Shown: piece by piece, positions 48,292 through 60,687 of the stretch | Layout of the letters: every line of letters starts with the position of its first letter | Position numbering within the stretch: position 1 is the stretch's first letter | Assembly (NCBI GenBank): GCA_904063045.1 | Contig: CAJFCJ010000021.1 | Span: forward strand, 744,001-808,000 | Source: Dimorphilus gyrociliatus | Taxonomy: Eukaryota; Annelida; Polychaeta; Dinophilidae | Length of the DNA stretch: 64,000 nucleotides | Direction of reading: 5' to 3' | Position numbers and translations under genes: made by a program | Notes under the pieces: generated by a model | Database searches by the model: none | Told to the model about the DNA's origin: nothing | What the model saw: the letters and a program-made list of their open reading frames with translations, nothing else

Positions 48292-48753
48292 TTATTTCTT
48301 TATTGGAAGACTTTTTTTAATAATATTCAATAGATTTTCAACTTCGTTATCCGTTAATCTCTCTTCGCATTCTTCAATTAATAGTTGAATTTCTACTTGA
48401 CTTGTAGGTCTCAGATTGAGAATTTGCAATTTTTCGCATTTAGTCAAATTAAACTTGTCAATTTTCTGAGAAAATCGTAAATATTAGACATTTTCTTTCG
48501 TAGTTATTATATTAATTCTTTATTATATTCCATTAATAGATCTTACCTTTAAAAATTTATTTATCATTTCATTCGTTTGGTGAATTATTGGGGTTTGTTC
48601 CAAAAATTTTATACTTGTATAACAAACGGACGACAAGTTCTTTTGTTTAGCGGATGGCTTCTTCTGACCATTAGAGCCATTTTGAATATCGTTTAAATGA
48701 TTTAAAACTTCGTAATTGCTAACGAAACTTGAGTTTCCATCGAGAACTTCCAT
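48292..48753 (-). CDS. CRCP: RNA polymerase III subunit RPC9 (CRCP)
   Basis: Small subunit (126 residues) of RNA polymerase III, partner of RPC8 in the polymerase stalk and needed for tRNA and 5S rRNA transcription in the nucleus. Two exons: 48753-48547 and 48465-48292, joined in phase 0 by an 81-base intron. It starts MEVLDGNSSFVSNYEVL, very close to the human MEVKDANSALLSNYEV. The middle keeps the TP-x-x-HQ motif (TPIIHQTNEMINKFL). Exon 2 matches the family core: KCEKLQILNLRPTSQVEIQL, then EECEERLTDNEVENLL. The vertebrate acidic C-terminal extension is absent. Confidence 0.93.
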
Positions 48754-49091
48754 TTATTACTGCTTTAGCCTTCTTCCCTTTTTTCTCTATTTCTCTACTG
48801 TTTATTTTTCCCTTTAGTTAATTACAATACATTTAATTTGGAATGACTATTTTACTATCGATACTTGCACTAACCAGGGCTTGTTAACTTACTTTTTTGC
48901 TAAATCAGCTCTATTAAAGAGCGATAATTGATTAATTGCACTCTACTAAAAAACCACGCTTCTGCCATACTTGTTTTCTCTTCACTATTTCCCGCCATAA
49001 GTTAATTGCATGGAATATTCTTATTCTAGAACAGATGTTGTATATAGTTGAAAAATTACAATATCTTGGTTTATTTAATTATTTAAGTAAG

Positions 49092-49122
<31 letters not shown>

Positions 49123-49367
49123 TACATATTTTCAGACTATTATTAAGAAGAAAAGAAACACGAAAAGCTCCATTTGAAACATTTAAGCTATGTTCATAAA
49201 CTTTCATATTGGATATTGTTTTCCTATTCAAATACTAGTTGAAACAAATGAACAAACAAATAGCAAATACCGATGATTATATATAAACATTTTGAATAAA
49301 ATTAAAGTTTTTTATATATATTATTCTTCAAATAATTTAGAAAATGTTAATAAACAATGAGAACTTT
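48754..49367. other. Spacer between CRCP and the unidentified gene
   Basis: No gene is recognised. A (TA)n tract lies at about 49091-49117. The stretch holds the CRCP promoter and the 3' flank of the gene to the right. Confidence 0.45.
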
Positions 49368-51479
49368 TTATTCGTACCATTTTCTTTTGAACGATTCTTG
49401 AACACTGATTTTCGATTTAATTAATTTAGATAGTTTCTTGAATTCTGATATATAATTATATTTAGTATTTTGAAATTTACTATTATACAATTCAATAGCT
49501 TCCGGTAAAAATCCAAATAATTTATAGAACATTTCAAACAGATTTGAATTTTCATCGTTTGATAACAATTCAATATAATTTAATATATTTTCATTATCTA
49601 TAAATAGATTATTGAGAATGGTTTCGTATTCCAGTTGGATTGAACAGCTCTCAGGCAGCTCTTCATCATCATTCTTCTCCTTTAAAGATGCGAAATGTCT
49701 ATTCAAATTACAATACAATTGAAGGATGCAGTTTGAAACAATTTCATAATAATTGAATATAGTTTCTTCTCTATCAACTTCTAAAACAGTTGTATAAGTT
49801 GGAAATGTTCCATTTGAATAATAATATTTAGCCGATAAACTGGTTCTTGACTTTCCATCCTCCAAAAAGAACTTATTTACATTATTGAATAAATTATAAT
49901 TAATTAAATAATAAGGTGTATATAATGAATTGAAATTTTTCAATTGGATAGGTAAAACTTCATTTACATAAATTATATTTTCTTTCAATCCAAAAGGCCA
50001 AAAACTTTTATTATGACTTTTTATGGTTTGTCCTTGAAATTCTTCAATAACCTTTGATTTATCCTTGAATGTATAACTTTTAACTATAAATGATCTTTTC
50101 TGTACAAACAAACAAATAAACAAATAAACAAATAAACAATAGAAATTATAATACGTCTACCTGAGATTTTGAACAAATTTCAACCAAATAATAATAAGGC
50201 CTAATTGAATTTTGTTGGCTTATAATAAAGGTATAGAATAAAGATTGTTGTTCCTTTTATGTTAATTAATTAAATTAGGTCAAGGTATTTTCGTATAAAA
50301 GTAATAATATATTTACATAAATTTTTGATAAATTTCTAAAAGAATCTTGCCTGAAAGGATTATTTTCGTAAAAACTCTCAAGAACTTTACTTATTCTTAT
50401 AGCATTTGTCCAATCCTAGTTCAGATGGCAAAGTGTGAAAAGAATCGATGAGAATATTCTATCAATAATATTGAAATTACCTTTCCAAGAGAGAGAGACT
50501 CTATACTCGATTGTAAATCTCTTAGAATCTTATCAACAGTTGGTGTGTCCGTTAATAAGCAATTGTTTAAAATTTGGCTGTAATCTCTCGAAGTTAGAAT
50601 GGAAAAGGCTTTCTCGACGAAATTGTTTGAACGATGATGTATATCGAATATTTCTGTAAGCATTCTTTCGCGTAGATATTCACTTTTTGTGATTTTTCTC
50701 TAAGGATTTATCAAGTATTCAATAACTTGTGCTAATAGATAAACATTCAAATAACCAGACTTACCAGATAATCGCAAGAGATTAATGGAAATAAATCCAA
50801 TTGGTTAAAAGCATACTTTAAACTATATTTATAATTAATAATTCCATCGATAATTCTATAGAAAGTTTCTTTTAAATCTTTAATTAAGTTTTGTTCCAAA
50901 TCTAGTCCATATTCTAATTCAAATCTGAATCGGAAGTTGTTAAAAAACAATCAATCAATCATCTTTTTATCTCTTGACTTACTGAACTAGCCAATTTTCA
51001 GGTTGTTTGTAAATACTGTTGTCTTTTGTTATTATATCGAATAAATCTTCAGCAATTTTATCTTCAATCTACAAACATATACATCTCGTATAGATAGATA
51101 GACGTCTTAGTAATTTATACCCTATTGAACGAATTGAATTGATAATATTCAATTTTAAAGATTCTTCTTAAAATTAATGTTGAAAGGCCACTTAACGTTT
51201 GATTAAAAGAGGCTTTTAGTAATAGTTTTAACGAATCAAGCTGATCAACCCCTTCATGGCGCTGTTGTTAATTTTCCATTAAAGTAGGCTTACATATTTA
51301 AGGTAAATTCTTACCTCCATAGTAGTAAAATTTTTCAAAATATTTGAAAAGATTTTCAAGCATTCCAATTGAAAAGTTTCGTAAATCTCTCTATTCTCTG
51401 TATCGTTGTTATTGGAATAAGAGAATATTTCGTAAAGGCACGTAGATATTTGTTTTAAACCCTTGTGTTATAGATATCA

Positions 51480-51510
<31 letters not shown>

Positions 51511-54500
51511 TATATAAGATTGTCATTATTATTGCATTGAACTTACCTCTTTTCCGCAAAGGTCAATAATCAAAGGTAAAAAGAGTTGAAGAACTCTTAA
51601 CGTTTGATTAATTAAAGAAATTTGTAAATTGAATTTATTTTGTAAACTTAAAAAATCTTCGCAAAAGAACTTTTTTATTAAAGTTAAAAATTTCTTAATA
51701 AAGATTTCTTTTGATAAAATTTTCAATTCGTCATTTAAATTCAAATATCTTAATTCTTTAATTGAAAGAAACTCTTGGCAATTTAATAAATATTCCAATT
51801 TATCTTTATTGAATAGTTGAAATGCTGCCATTATTGTAATAAATATGTCGGTCTGTTTAGGGAGAAGAGAAGAGAGAGAGAGAGAAATAGTTTTTGAATC
51901 CTAATTAAAACTTACGTAATTCTGTTGAACGTTTCTTGTTAAAAACTTGATACATTCTAGTAATGTTTTAGCTTCGAATTGCGACAATTCTATCCCTTTT
52001 GCCAATAATTCGTATCTCTTATTTAAAAGCTTTTGCAATAGAATTAAACTTCTTTTTATTAAGTCGTCATTTTCGTAAATAAGATAAGATACGAACAAAA
52101 CTTGAATAGATGAATTTAAAAATTCATGTCGAACTTGAACAAATGCTGAGAATTCTTTTTCTTCGATAAGCGATTGTAAACAATAGATTTTTGCAGTTTC
52201 TAAATCGATTTCAAAGAAAACCTCCTCTTCGAAATAGACTATTTTGTCTTGTTCCTTGAAGAGGCTTTTAGATATACCGTCGGGCGTTAAGAGACGACAA
52301 TACATTTCCGACATATAGCTTATATGAATTTCTAATATATTTCTCGGTATTTCGTCCGGAAACAGATATTTCCAGCAGATAATCAACGAATTTATAAGTT
52401 TTATACCAATTTTTCGAACTCTTTTAGAGTTTCTTCTAAAATTTTGAATAAAATTATCAATTCGTAAGAAGAGAGTTTGAAGATAAGTTTCCAATGTATT
52501 TCGATTTTTAACGTGAAAATTCAAGATACCAGATTTTAGAATAAACTTGAATAGTAGCGGAACTACTTTAACGACAATGTTTATTTCAGCTACAATCGAT
52601 CTTTCGAATATCCTACAAATTCCTTCTACAATCACTCTAAAACATATAAGAGAGATAGATAAAGATGATGATGATGATGATAATGAGTAGAACCTGTTGT
52701 AATCTCTTTAAAACTGTACATACCTTAGAGCGACGAGAGAGGAGAATTTTAAATCAATATACTGATCAATTTCTCCTTCGTCCTTGTCTTTTTCGTGTAA
52801 AACCAAGAATTGAACCTTTAATCGTTAAAAGAGTTAGTTAACTATTGCAATCGCTTTTCCTTATTATTCTATTACTAACTAGAATATTAAATGCATTCTC
52901 TTCATTTTCAGTCTTGTTCATGTAAAGAAAAATTGTATCCAAAATCAGGAATTTATACTAGAAGATGAAGAAGAAGAAAACTAAATTAGTTTCTCTTAAA
53001 CGCCAATTAATATATTACTTACTCTCGAAAAGTATAATCTATTTTCAATATTAAAAATGGCGTCTAAATCAATTCCGTTGAATGATTTTAAAAGTTGATC
53101 TTTACGAAAAAGGAAAAGAGACTATTAGTAATCTAACTTTGTTGAGCGATACTGTTACCGTCGTTTGTTAGAACATTCGAAACTAGATTAACTTCAACTA
53201 GAAGATTACTTTCCGTACGAGGATTTCTTTCCCATTCATAATCGGTATAGTTCAAAGGAATTCTTATTAATATAAAAGTTTACTTAATTCATTAATCGTT
53301 GTATCTATTCGAAGTTACGAACTTTTCTATATGTAAAGATATATCTTTTAATCCATCTGATAGAATTTTATCACCGTTAAAAAGTGGTAAGAAACCAAAG
53401 CCATAAGTTAAAGAATCTAGTTTATCAACATCTATAGGAAAAGAAATATTTATGGATTTTCTTTTTATCGAGCGAGAGAGAGAGAGAGAACAATTAAATT
53501 AAAGAAAAGAAACCAACTTGTTAACTTTTCTTTAAATCCTTTATAAATTTTGAAGAGAATATGCGATTTAAACAATGCTATCTTTCCATCTTTCCTATAT
53601 AAACATTCGTATAATTTTGATAAATTTATAACAATTCTTTCATTCCAATCAATCGATTGAGATTCTTTTACTAGCAGAGTGAGAATCTCTTTTCTAGATT
53701 CATCATAATTTCCATAAATCGATAAACACTGTATTGTTATTATTATTATTATTGCTGTTGTTACGTGATTAAAAGAGATCAAACGCTAAAATGTAGCAAT
53801 GACAAACATCTATTGGTTCTGGATTTATTCCGTCTCTAACGGATATTCCAATCATCATATAATGCATAGCTCTCCAAGTTTTTGAAATATTTGTTTGGCA
53901 TATGTTCATATTCAAATCATTTCTAGTTAATTTATTGTTAAATAGTTGAACAGAACACTACGTTAGATAAGAAGAAATACTCACTTGGGTAGAAAGTTAC
54001 AAGAGACTTCATTAATAACGTACACCTCTTGCTTTCTTTCGTAGACAGTAAACGTATAAAGATTGCTTTTTAATGGTGAGAATTGAAAAAATACGCGAGC
54101 TTTAGAGAACAACGATATTAAATGATTGCTTAATTCTCTTTGTTTCTATTAAATAAGCCTACCTATCCCAAATAAATCCCCGTCATCTTTGGTTCTCTTA
54201 TACGCTAGAGATGATTTTTTTTTAACCGATCTGTTACATAATATATGAAGGTTTAGCTGACTGGTAAATTTAATAAAGTAGTTTGATTCTATTACGTTAA
54301 ATTACATATTAAATCTTGTAATTTCTCTTCGAAGCTGATATTGTAAACTGAATAAGAGATAATATAGATACTCCTTAGACATTTTATATTGAATAAAATG
54401 ACGAATTTATATACCTCCTGTTCCAAATAGTTTTCTATAGTCTTTCTCATTGTGTGTAGTATCTAATTGAAGAAGAAGTAGAAGAAGAAGGCGATCATTG

Positions 54501-56103
54501 TCATGGATGATAATTTAATGTTAATATTTCACTATATTATTTATTCAATCGTTATAAAACCTTTTTTCATCAGTTTAAATATTACTTTTAATCGGTTATC
54601 GACCAAACACGATTTGTCGAAATTCTTTCAATTGAAACAGTATTTTCGGATATTATTATATAGCTTTATTAATACTATTGATTCTATTACCTTAAAAACA
54701 ATTAGGTCGGGGAAAACTTTGCTTTCAAATTCACCTTTAGAGTAGTTATATTGCCGAACGCATTGGCTAAAGATATAAAGAATTTAAAGAAAGAGATATA
54801 TATTAAAACTCTTTTCTTACGCAATTGATTCGTTTCTTTCTATATCGTATAGAATAATAATCAACTGCAATCTTTCTGGTATTTTCAACGAACCGAACTT
54901 GATATATTGTAATAAAAACTTAATTTCACCCAAAGAGTTCGGTATTAAATATTCATCATCAGTTTCATCCTCGTTAATTCGAATAGGGCGATTATCCGCA
55001 AAAATTGATGGATAATTTTCCAATAATCTTATTATTGAATTATTACGTAACAAATCATTAAACTCTTTTTCAATAAGACTTTTTTCTACAAATTTACGAA
55101 TAGTATCAACTTCTCCTCTAATCTATTTGATATAAACAGAATAGAAAACCATGATCGTTATCATGAAGATTGTTCACTCTGACCTTTGGCCAAATGGCTT
55201 TGAAGTTTAGTTTAATTCTACGACCATTTTCGTTATTTTCTATCTTTAATTGTATATATTAATAATGTTTAGTAACGCATACAGTATGTAGACAGGTATA
55301 TACAAAAACTAACATTATCGCAGCATTGTATTTGACCCAAAATTCCAATAGTGTACTTTACAAGAGAAAACTCAAAACTATCGACCATTAAACTATTTGG
55401 TTGCTAAGATAAGGAAATGATTGATTAGCTTTTGTTTAATATTTATTATTTAATTATTAAATTGTGTATACTGTATAGTTAGTTATACGGTACATACCTT
55501 ATCCTTTATAATGTAGAGTTCTTTGGCGAAATTTTTCAACATATTAACAACTTCTTGGTTGAATACGCCTTATTCAAATTATTTATTTGTTTTTAAAAGA
55601 CTCAATGGAAATAAACAATAATAATAATAATATATTTACCCTTCAAAATGAATGAATAGTTAAAATTTCGTTATCGAAATAAGAAGTAGTCATTTTAAAA
55701 ACTATTCTGAAATTTTGGAAATAAAATACGTTTACCTCATCAATTTGGCATATTTTCTCAAAATATAGGTCTGCGAGAACAAAGTACAATTCTTAAAATT
55801 ATATTATATTAAGTTTCTTCATTGTTTAGCAACTCAAGTATTGTTTTCCAAGTTGCAAATCTTCTTCTATATATATATATATATATATATTAATATATAC
55901 AGTATTTTTATTACCTCCCTTTTCTACTATCAATGTAAGCCAATTTTCTACTTTTGTCATCTTTTCTTCATCTTTCTCCGATTCTTTTTCTTTTTTAGTT
56001 TTTATATAACAAACATTCTATAAATGTAAATACATATATATTTATAGAAATAAAGTTTTTCACCTTTATTATCAACGAATTTGTCATTATTTCTCATTTC
56101 CAT
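49368..56103 (-). CDS. Unidentified long multi-exon gene, probably helical repeat protein
   Basis: I do not recognise the product. Well-supported exons with clean splice sites are 55989-55915 (KVENWLTLIVEKG), 55770-55736, 55132-54831 (FVEKSLIEKEFNDLL), 52636-51916 (240 residues), 51824-51547, 50934-50765, 50653-50480 and the last exon 50099-49368, ending KRKWYE. Further small exons lie between 54.7 and 52.7 kb but their joins are not settled. The first exon could start at the ATG at 56103 or continue upstream to an acceptor near 56174. The protein would exceed 900 residues. It is rich in Leu, Ile, Lys and Glu, with many amphipathic helix-like stretches, as in HEAT-type scaffolds. Fragments such as VVPLLFKFILKS faintly recall FANCD2/FANCI-type repeats, but I do not assign it. 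It may also be more than one gene. Confidence 0.5.
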
Positions 56104-56262
56104 TTTGTCTGGATTATTTAGAATGCTACCAGCATCTCTCCTTTTCTTTTTATGTTCTGTTTGACGATTTCCTGTATTAGCGAAAGTATAAATGTTTATA
56201 ATTGGCTAAAAAGTTTTCGCGGCCAGTCTAGGCTCGCACTGAATACGTCTCTGAAAAACAAA
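56104..56262. promoter_or_regulatory. Bidirectional promoter, unidentified gene / NDUFA5
   Basis: The two genes are head to head with at most 160 bases between start codons. An inverted CCAAT box (attggct) and a G/C-richer patch (gcggccagtctagg) lie in the gap. The shared promoter is inferred from geometry. Confidence 0.45.
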
Positions 56263-56271
56263 ATGGCGGGC
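56257..56271 (+). promoter_or_regulatory. TISU/YY1-like start-codon element of NDUFA5
   Basis: The sequence aacaaaatggcgggc places ATG inside the AAnATGGCGG consensus. This element is known to set both transcription (YY1) and efficient scanning-free initiation on short 5' UTRs. It supports the chosen start. Confidence 0.5.
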
Positions 56272-56952
56272 GTGTTAAAAAAGGTCAGTTGTTTACAAAT
56301 ACGATAAATTCATTTCGAATCGCTTATGTTTTCAATCGTGCAATCTTTAAATTGATTTACTCTTATATACTTGAATATATTTGGGATATTCTATGATATG
56401 TAACTAAGGAAGTTGTGCTCGAATGCAATTTATTTACTTTTCTTCAACGTAAACTTTTTTTTCGTTTAAAACAGACGACTAATTTAACTGGTCTTGCTGT
56501 GGCAGCAGACGCCAGAAAGGTATAATATACATTATTTTTCAAATATACTTAATTAATCTATACGATTTTTATGAAATTCGATATATTATTTTTAAAAGAC
56601 TCTGACTGTCTTGTATGACAAGCTGTTAAGAACATTAAAAAAGATGCCCGACGATGCTACGTATAGAACAAGCACCGAAGAAATAGTTAAGGAAAGATTA
56701 GGAGTCGTTAATAGTGTATGTATTAGAAGAAAAAACAAAGTTGCATCCCTTAAAAGAGTAAAACACTTTTCGAATTAACAGAACAAAAACGTTAGCGATA
56801 TAGAAAAGAAAATTAACTGCGGACAAGCCGAAGAGTTAATCCTACAGGCGGAAAGGGAGTTGGATTTGGCTCGAAAATTTTTAGAGTGGCGTCCTTGGGA
56901 ACCTATGAAAGAGAAGGCGCCAGAAGGTCAATGGAAATGGCCCCACCCATAA
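56263..56952 (+). CDS. NDUFA5: NADH dehydrogenase (complex I) subunit NDUFA5 / B13
   Basis: Accessory subunit of mitochondrial complex I, on the matrix arm. Four exons: 56263-56283, 56475-56519, 56599-56715 and 56782-56952, giving 117 residues (human 116). It begins [16 protein letters not shown], as in human. The middle has [19 protein letters not shown], and the end reads [19 protein letters not shown], then QWKWPHP, the family's hallmark finish. The start codon is embedded in AAAATGGCGGGC, a TISU-like element typical of mitochondrial genes with very short leaders. A poly(A) signal AATAAA lies at 56991-56996. Confidence 0.95.
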
Positions 56953-56990
56953 TTAACTTAATGACTATCGTAGATACTTTATTATATAAA

Positions 56991-56996
56991 AATAAA
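56991..56996 (+). terminator. Poly(A) signal of NDUFA5
   Basis: A canonical AATAAA lies 39 bases past the stop codon. Confidence 0.55.
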
Positions 56997-58022
56997 TGAA
57001 AAACATAATAAAAAGAGATGGAAAAATCAAAATTCTATTATTTTATTTTAACTCTGTAAATACCTCTTTATGTTTTTTATAACAAAAAAAAAATAAGTTT
57101 TTTAGAACACGTGACAAACCTTAAAAGTGAAACTAGAGAAATTTTATTTTAAACCTAGAAACAAGCTAGCCAAAGTTTATTTTTCAAAAAAAAAAAGCAG
57201 CTCAGTTTTAAATTATTAGTATTCGTTTTTTTGTTTTTTTTTATTTTCATTTCGTTATTCACTGCTGCTTGAAGGTAGTTCCTCTGTTTTAAAAAGAGAA
57301 TATATATTAGTATATAAACATCTCCATCTATATATTGTATTTAATAATTTAAGTAATGTTAATAGGTAAATAAGTATTCAAAAGTTGATTCATGCTTTTA
57401 AGAAAAAAATAAGAAACACTAAAAATAGGTTTAAAAAAAAGCAAGTAATTTGTTTTTCTGATATCTTTACCATTTGTTAGTTCATCCAAAATGAATACAA
57501 CTAAAGTTCAAGTAGTAGAGTTAATTAATATGCAACGGCAACGCAAAAACATTGCTTTTTTTTTCCCTCTTCATAATAAATGAACCTATTAGTTATACAA
57601 TCATTCTTTTTCACAAAACTTAAAGCCAACTACTCTCATTTCAGGTATGCAAAAAAAAGAAATTTGTTCTTTTATCAAATTGCTAACGATGATAATTTCT
57701 TTTTGTTTGTTTGTTTGTTTGTTTTTTAACTTAAACACAACAAATAATTTTGTTTCAAATGTTTTTTAGTAAAATAAGTTTCAGTAGCTTTTCCTTTTTA
57801 ATAGAAAAAAAGTAGCACAATAAACACACTAGGTCTAATCCTATGATTAGTTTTTTTTCACCTTCCTCCGTGTAAAACGGTTTAACATAATATCTGATTA
57901 AAAAGTTTATAAAAGAAAATTACATAGTATTTAATTGGTTTGTGCTGTTTTTAACTGCATTATTATTTATGATAGCATTTTGGATATTTATGATTAATAT
58001 TAATAGTTGCCATATATAAAGC
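56997..58022. other. Convergent intergenic region NDUFA5/ARPC2
   Basis: No gene is recognised; this is AT-rich 3' flanking sequence of two convergent genes, with a (TTTG)n run near 57705-57723. Confidence 0.45.
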
Positions 58023-59409
58023 TTACTTAGCTGTCTTCTTTTCCTTTGGCTTATCGTCTGGTCGTGCTCTGTTAAGGATTTGCAAGAAATCCGAAGTTTT
58101 CGCTCTCATTTTCGAGTGAATGTAAGCCTATACAACAGCAATTATATAATTAAAAAAAATAGACATATCTACCAACTTAATATAATAAAATACAAACCTT
58201 TGAACATTTAATATGGTAATGCAAATAGTTTCTCAAAGTATGAATCAAATTAATAGTATTTTCTACAGCACTAGCTTGCGTATGTCTTGGAAACAGAACT
58301 GCATAAAACGTTCAATAATTAATTCATTAAAAATATTGAAAATTAATTTTAATTAGCTAATGGCCAATAGTAACAATACGATTAAATATTTACCGAACGT
58401 TATATAAGCAACGTTGTCTCCTACTCTGGCGTTTGTTGCTTTTAATTCCATTGGAGGTTCTTTGTGGCTAAAGAGAACTTGAGGAGCTTGTTGGTATTTT
58501 CTTCTACCATCTTTAAACTCCTACAAGATATATATACATATTAAAGCTATAAGCGCTGCCCTTTTCGTCAATATTACCTGGAGGAAGAGTTTAGCAATTA
58601 CCATATCATCACTATCTCTAAAAACAGTGCTAAATATAACTGTAACTCTGTCCTTTTGAGCCTGAACATACCTAATTTGTACAATAATTAGTATTAGTAA
58701 ACACTATAGCCAATATGTCAAATACAAACATAGTTTCGTCATCTCTGTAATGTATAACTGCAATCTTCCTTCCAACTTCACCATTTTGTTGAAATCTGAA
58801 ATATTCTTCAAAGACGGCAGCGAAACAGTGTCGTTTTAGCATACCACATTTCTTTATCAATTCTTCTTTATTCGAAGGCAACTTATCCAAATCAATCAAA
58901 AGAGTGACGTCGTATCCTATCGAAACATTTATTTTACAAGCAATTAGATATCATTTACAAAAGTGAAGCAAGGAAGGATACAAATATTTTTGGTTAGTAA
59001 TTATCAACTAAATTAAACGTATATATAGAATTATATATAATATTTGACCGATTAACGCAATACGAAAGATAAATATTAATGCATTTACCGCTTTCCGGGG
59101 TAGTCAGGTAGGAGCCATACTCCCTTTTCAACAATTCCTCGGCGCCATGCTCCTTTAATTCTTTAAAGAAATTCAAAGAAATACTAATAAGAAGTTTCGA
59201 TTTGTCTTGATTGTAGTTCGAAATGTGATATTTAACACCATCGAAATCGGCGGCTAGAATTGAAACTGATTCTTGTTTGAGTCTGATGGGTGGAAACAAT
59301 AATAAATATAGATCTATATTATTAACAATTCTTACCCAGCTTCTGCATTTTGAAACTTTTGCTTTAAAGTTTCCTCTATAATTCTACTATTAACTTCGAG
59401 CAGAATCAT
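58023..59409 (-). CDS. ARPC2: Actin-related protein 2/3 complex subunit 2 (ARPC2, p34-Arc)
   Basis: Core structural subunit of the Arp2/3 complex, which nucleates branched actin in the cytoplasm. Seven exons in phase: 59409-59336, 59282-59089, 58916-58730, 58671-58578, 58520-58394, 58298-58198, 58127-58023, giving 293 residues (human 300). It begins [15 protein letters not shown], nearly identical to human. [12 protein letters not shown], then [13 protein letters not shown], then [15 protein letters not shown], and [19 protein letters not shown] are all conserved. The C-terminus [20 protein letters not shown] and [15 protein letters not shown] contains the long actin-contacting helix. The exon 3 donor is gtttgt inside the ATG codon of DETM; that choice restores the family sequence. 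The start is set by homology. Confidence 0.95.
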
Positions 59410-59664
59410 TTTTGTTTTACTTAAATCTTTGACTAATCGGTATAAGCAGGAAGTTTGCTGGAGAGAACAGGAAACGACTGTCCGTGTTTTCGTAAAAAAA
59501 TACTTTCGTATTATTTTTTTAATAGGTAAATTCATTTCATTTAAAATTATTACTAAGAAATATTTTCTATAAATAATTATTAAAATGTTCATTTTAAATT
59601 CAATGCGATCCTGTTAATTTGATCTGGGCGCTTAGCGACGGAGGCTTACTAACAAATAAACAAC
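59410..59664. promoter_or_regulatory. Bidirectional promoter, ARPC2 / RSPH14
   Basis: The start codons of the head-to-head genes are 255 bases apart. The RSPH14 side has a G/C-richer patch (ctgggcgcttagcgacgg, near 59623-59640). A shared promoter is inferred from spacing only. Confidence 0.4.
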
Positions 59665-60687
59665 ATGGCATCGACAATAATTTCAGCAAAAATGCCTCCT
59701 CTCGTTGATCCTACGCGTTCTACGCAAGCTTACGGGGATAGAGCCCTTCCTCGAATGAATAGAGAACTACAAGCAAAAGAACTACTAACTAGACAGCGTA
59801 GTTTGAACGCTCTTTGCGATTATTTACACGATCCCGAACATATAGCATCTGCCCTAAGAGAAGGTATACCAGAAAGCCTTAAGCGTTTGTTGTACGATGG
59901 TGATGATATGATTAGAGCAAAGACTACTGAATGCCTATATATATTGTCAAGCCACGCTATCGGTAGGGATGCAATTTTGGGTTGCGAACTTGTATTGAGC
60001 TTGGCGAGAGCATTCGAAGACAAAGATATGGCTACTAAAGTAAATGCTCATAAAGCTATTGAAATGCTATCGGAAACGCCTCAAGGAGCTGAAGGAATTG
60101 TCGATGCTGGCCTAGTTCCCACTCTGGTCAAAACTCTAACGACAACAACCGATAATATAAAATCTATAGTATTGGATACCCTGCATTTTTGTATGCTTGT
60201 ACAAACAGAACAAGTATTAGCGAATGAAGGTATGGAAATTTTGAACAAATTACTTTCCCACGAATTACCTTTAATAAGACATAAAGCTGCAAGAGATATG
60301 ATGGATCTTAGCGTTACGTTGGCTGGTAAGAATAAGGCAGTAGAAGTTAAAGCTCCCCAAACCCTGGTTCAATTATTATCCGATGAGAACACCGAAGTCA
60401 GAGCAATGGCCGCTGCAGCATTAATGATAATTACAATCACCACAAAAGGCAAATATACTGCTTTAGAATTTAACGCAATAGAATCACTTTTAAATCTATT
60501 GGAAGATGAATGCAGTGAAGTTAGAGCAAACGCTCTAAAGGCTCTAACTTGTTTGGCCGAAGCACCAGAAGGAAGGACAGCTTTATTAAAAGAAGTAGAA
60601 AGGGTCAGAGACTTAATGAGTGACCCTGTACCCAACGTTGTTAAAGCCGCGACAATAGCGGTTAAAGTTATCACATGGAAACCCTAA
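59665..60687 (+). CDS. RSPH14: Radial spoke head 14 homologue, armadillo-repeat ciliary protein
   Basis: Axonemal protein of motile cilia and sperm flagella (human RSPH14, formerly RTDR1). A single exon of 340 residues starts at the ATG at 59665. It opens with the family signature MPPLVDPTRSTQAYGDRAL, then LLTRQRSLNALCDYLHDPE. Armadillo/HEAT-type helical repeats follow, for example IRHKAARDMMDLSV, VRAMAAAALMIITI and VRANALKALTCLAEAPEGR, the last nearly identical to human. It ends ITWKP, like the human IEFKP. The human gene has several introns; this one has none, so introns were lost or the gene passed through an mRNA copy. Its presence implies motile cilia in the organism. Confidence 0.93.
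   Translation: MASTIISAKMPPLVDPTRSTQAYGDRALPRMNRELQAKELLTRQRSLNALCDYLHDPEHIASALREGIPESLKRLLYDGDDMIRAKTTECLYILSSHAIGRDAILGCELVLSLARAFEDKDMATKVNAHKAIEMLSETPQGAEGIVDAGLVPTLVKTLTTTTDNIKSIVLDTLHFCMLVQTEQVLANEGMEILNKLLSHELPLIRHKAARDMMDLSVTLAGKNKAVEVKAPQTLVQLLSDENTEVRAMAAAALMIITITTKGKYTALEFNAIESLLNLLEDECSEVRANALKALTCLAEAPEGRTALLKEVERVRDLMSDPVPNVVKAATIAVKVITWKP

Noticed and set aside
50435-51820. Plus-strand frames within the unidentified minus-strand gene
   Set aside because: Minus-strand frames here end at proper donors and acceptors; the plus-strand ones do not.
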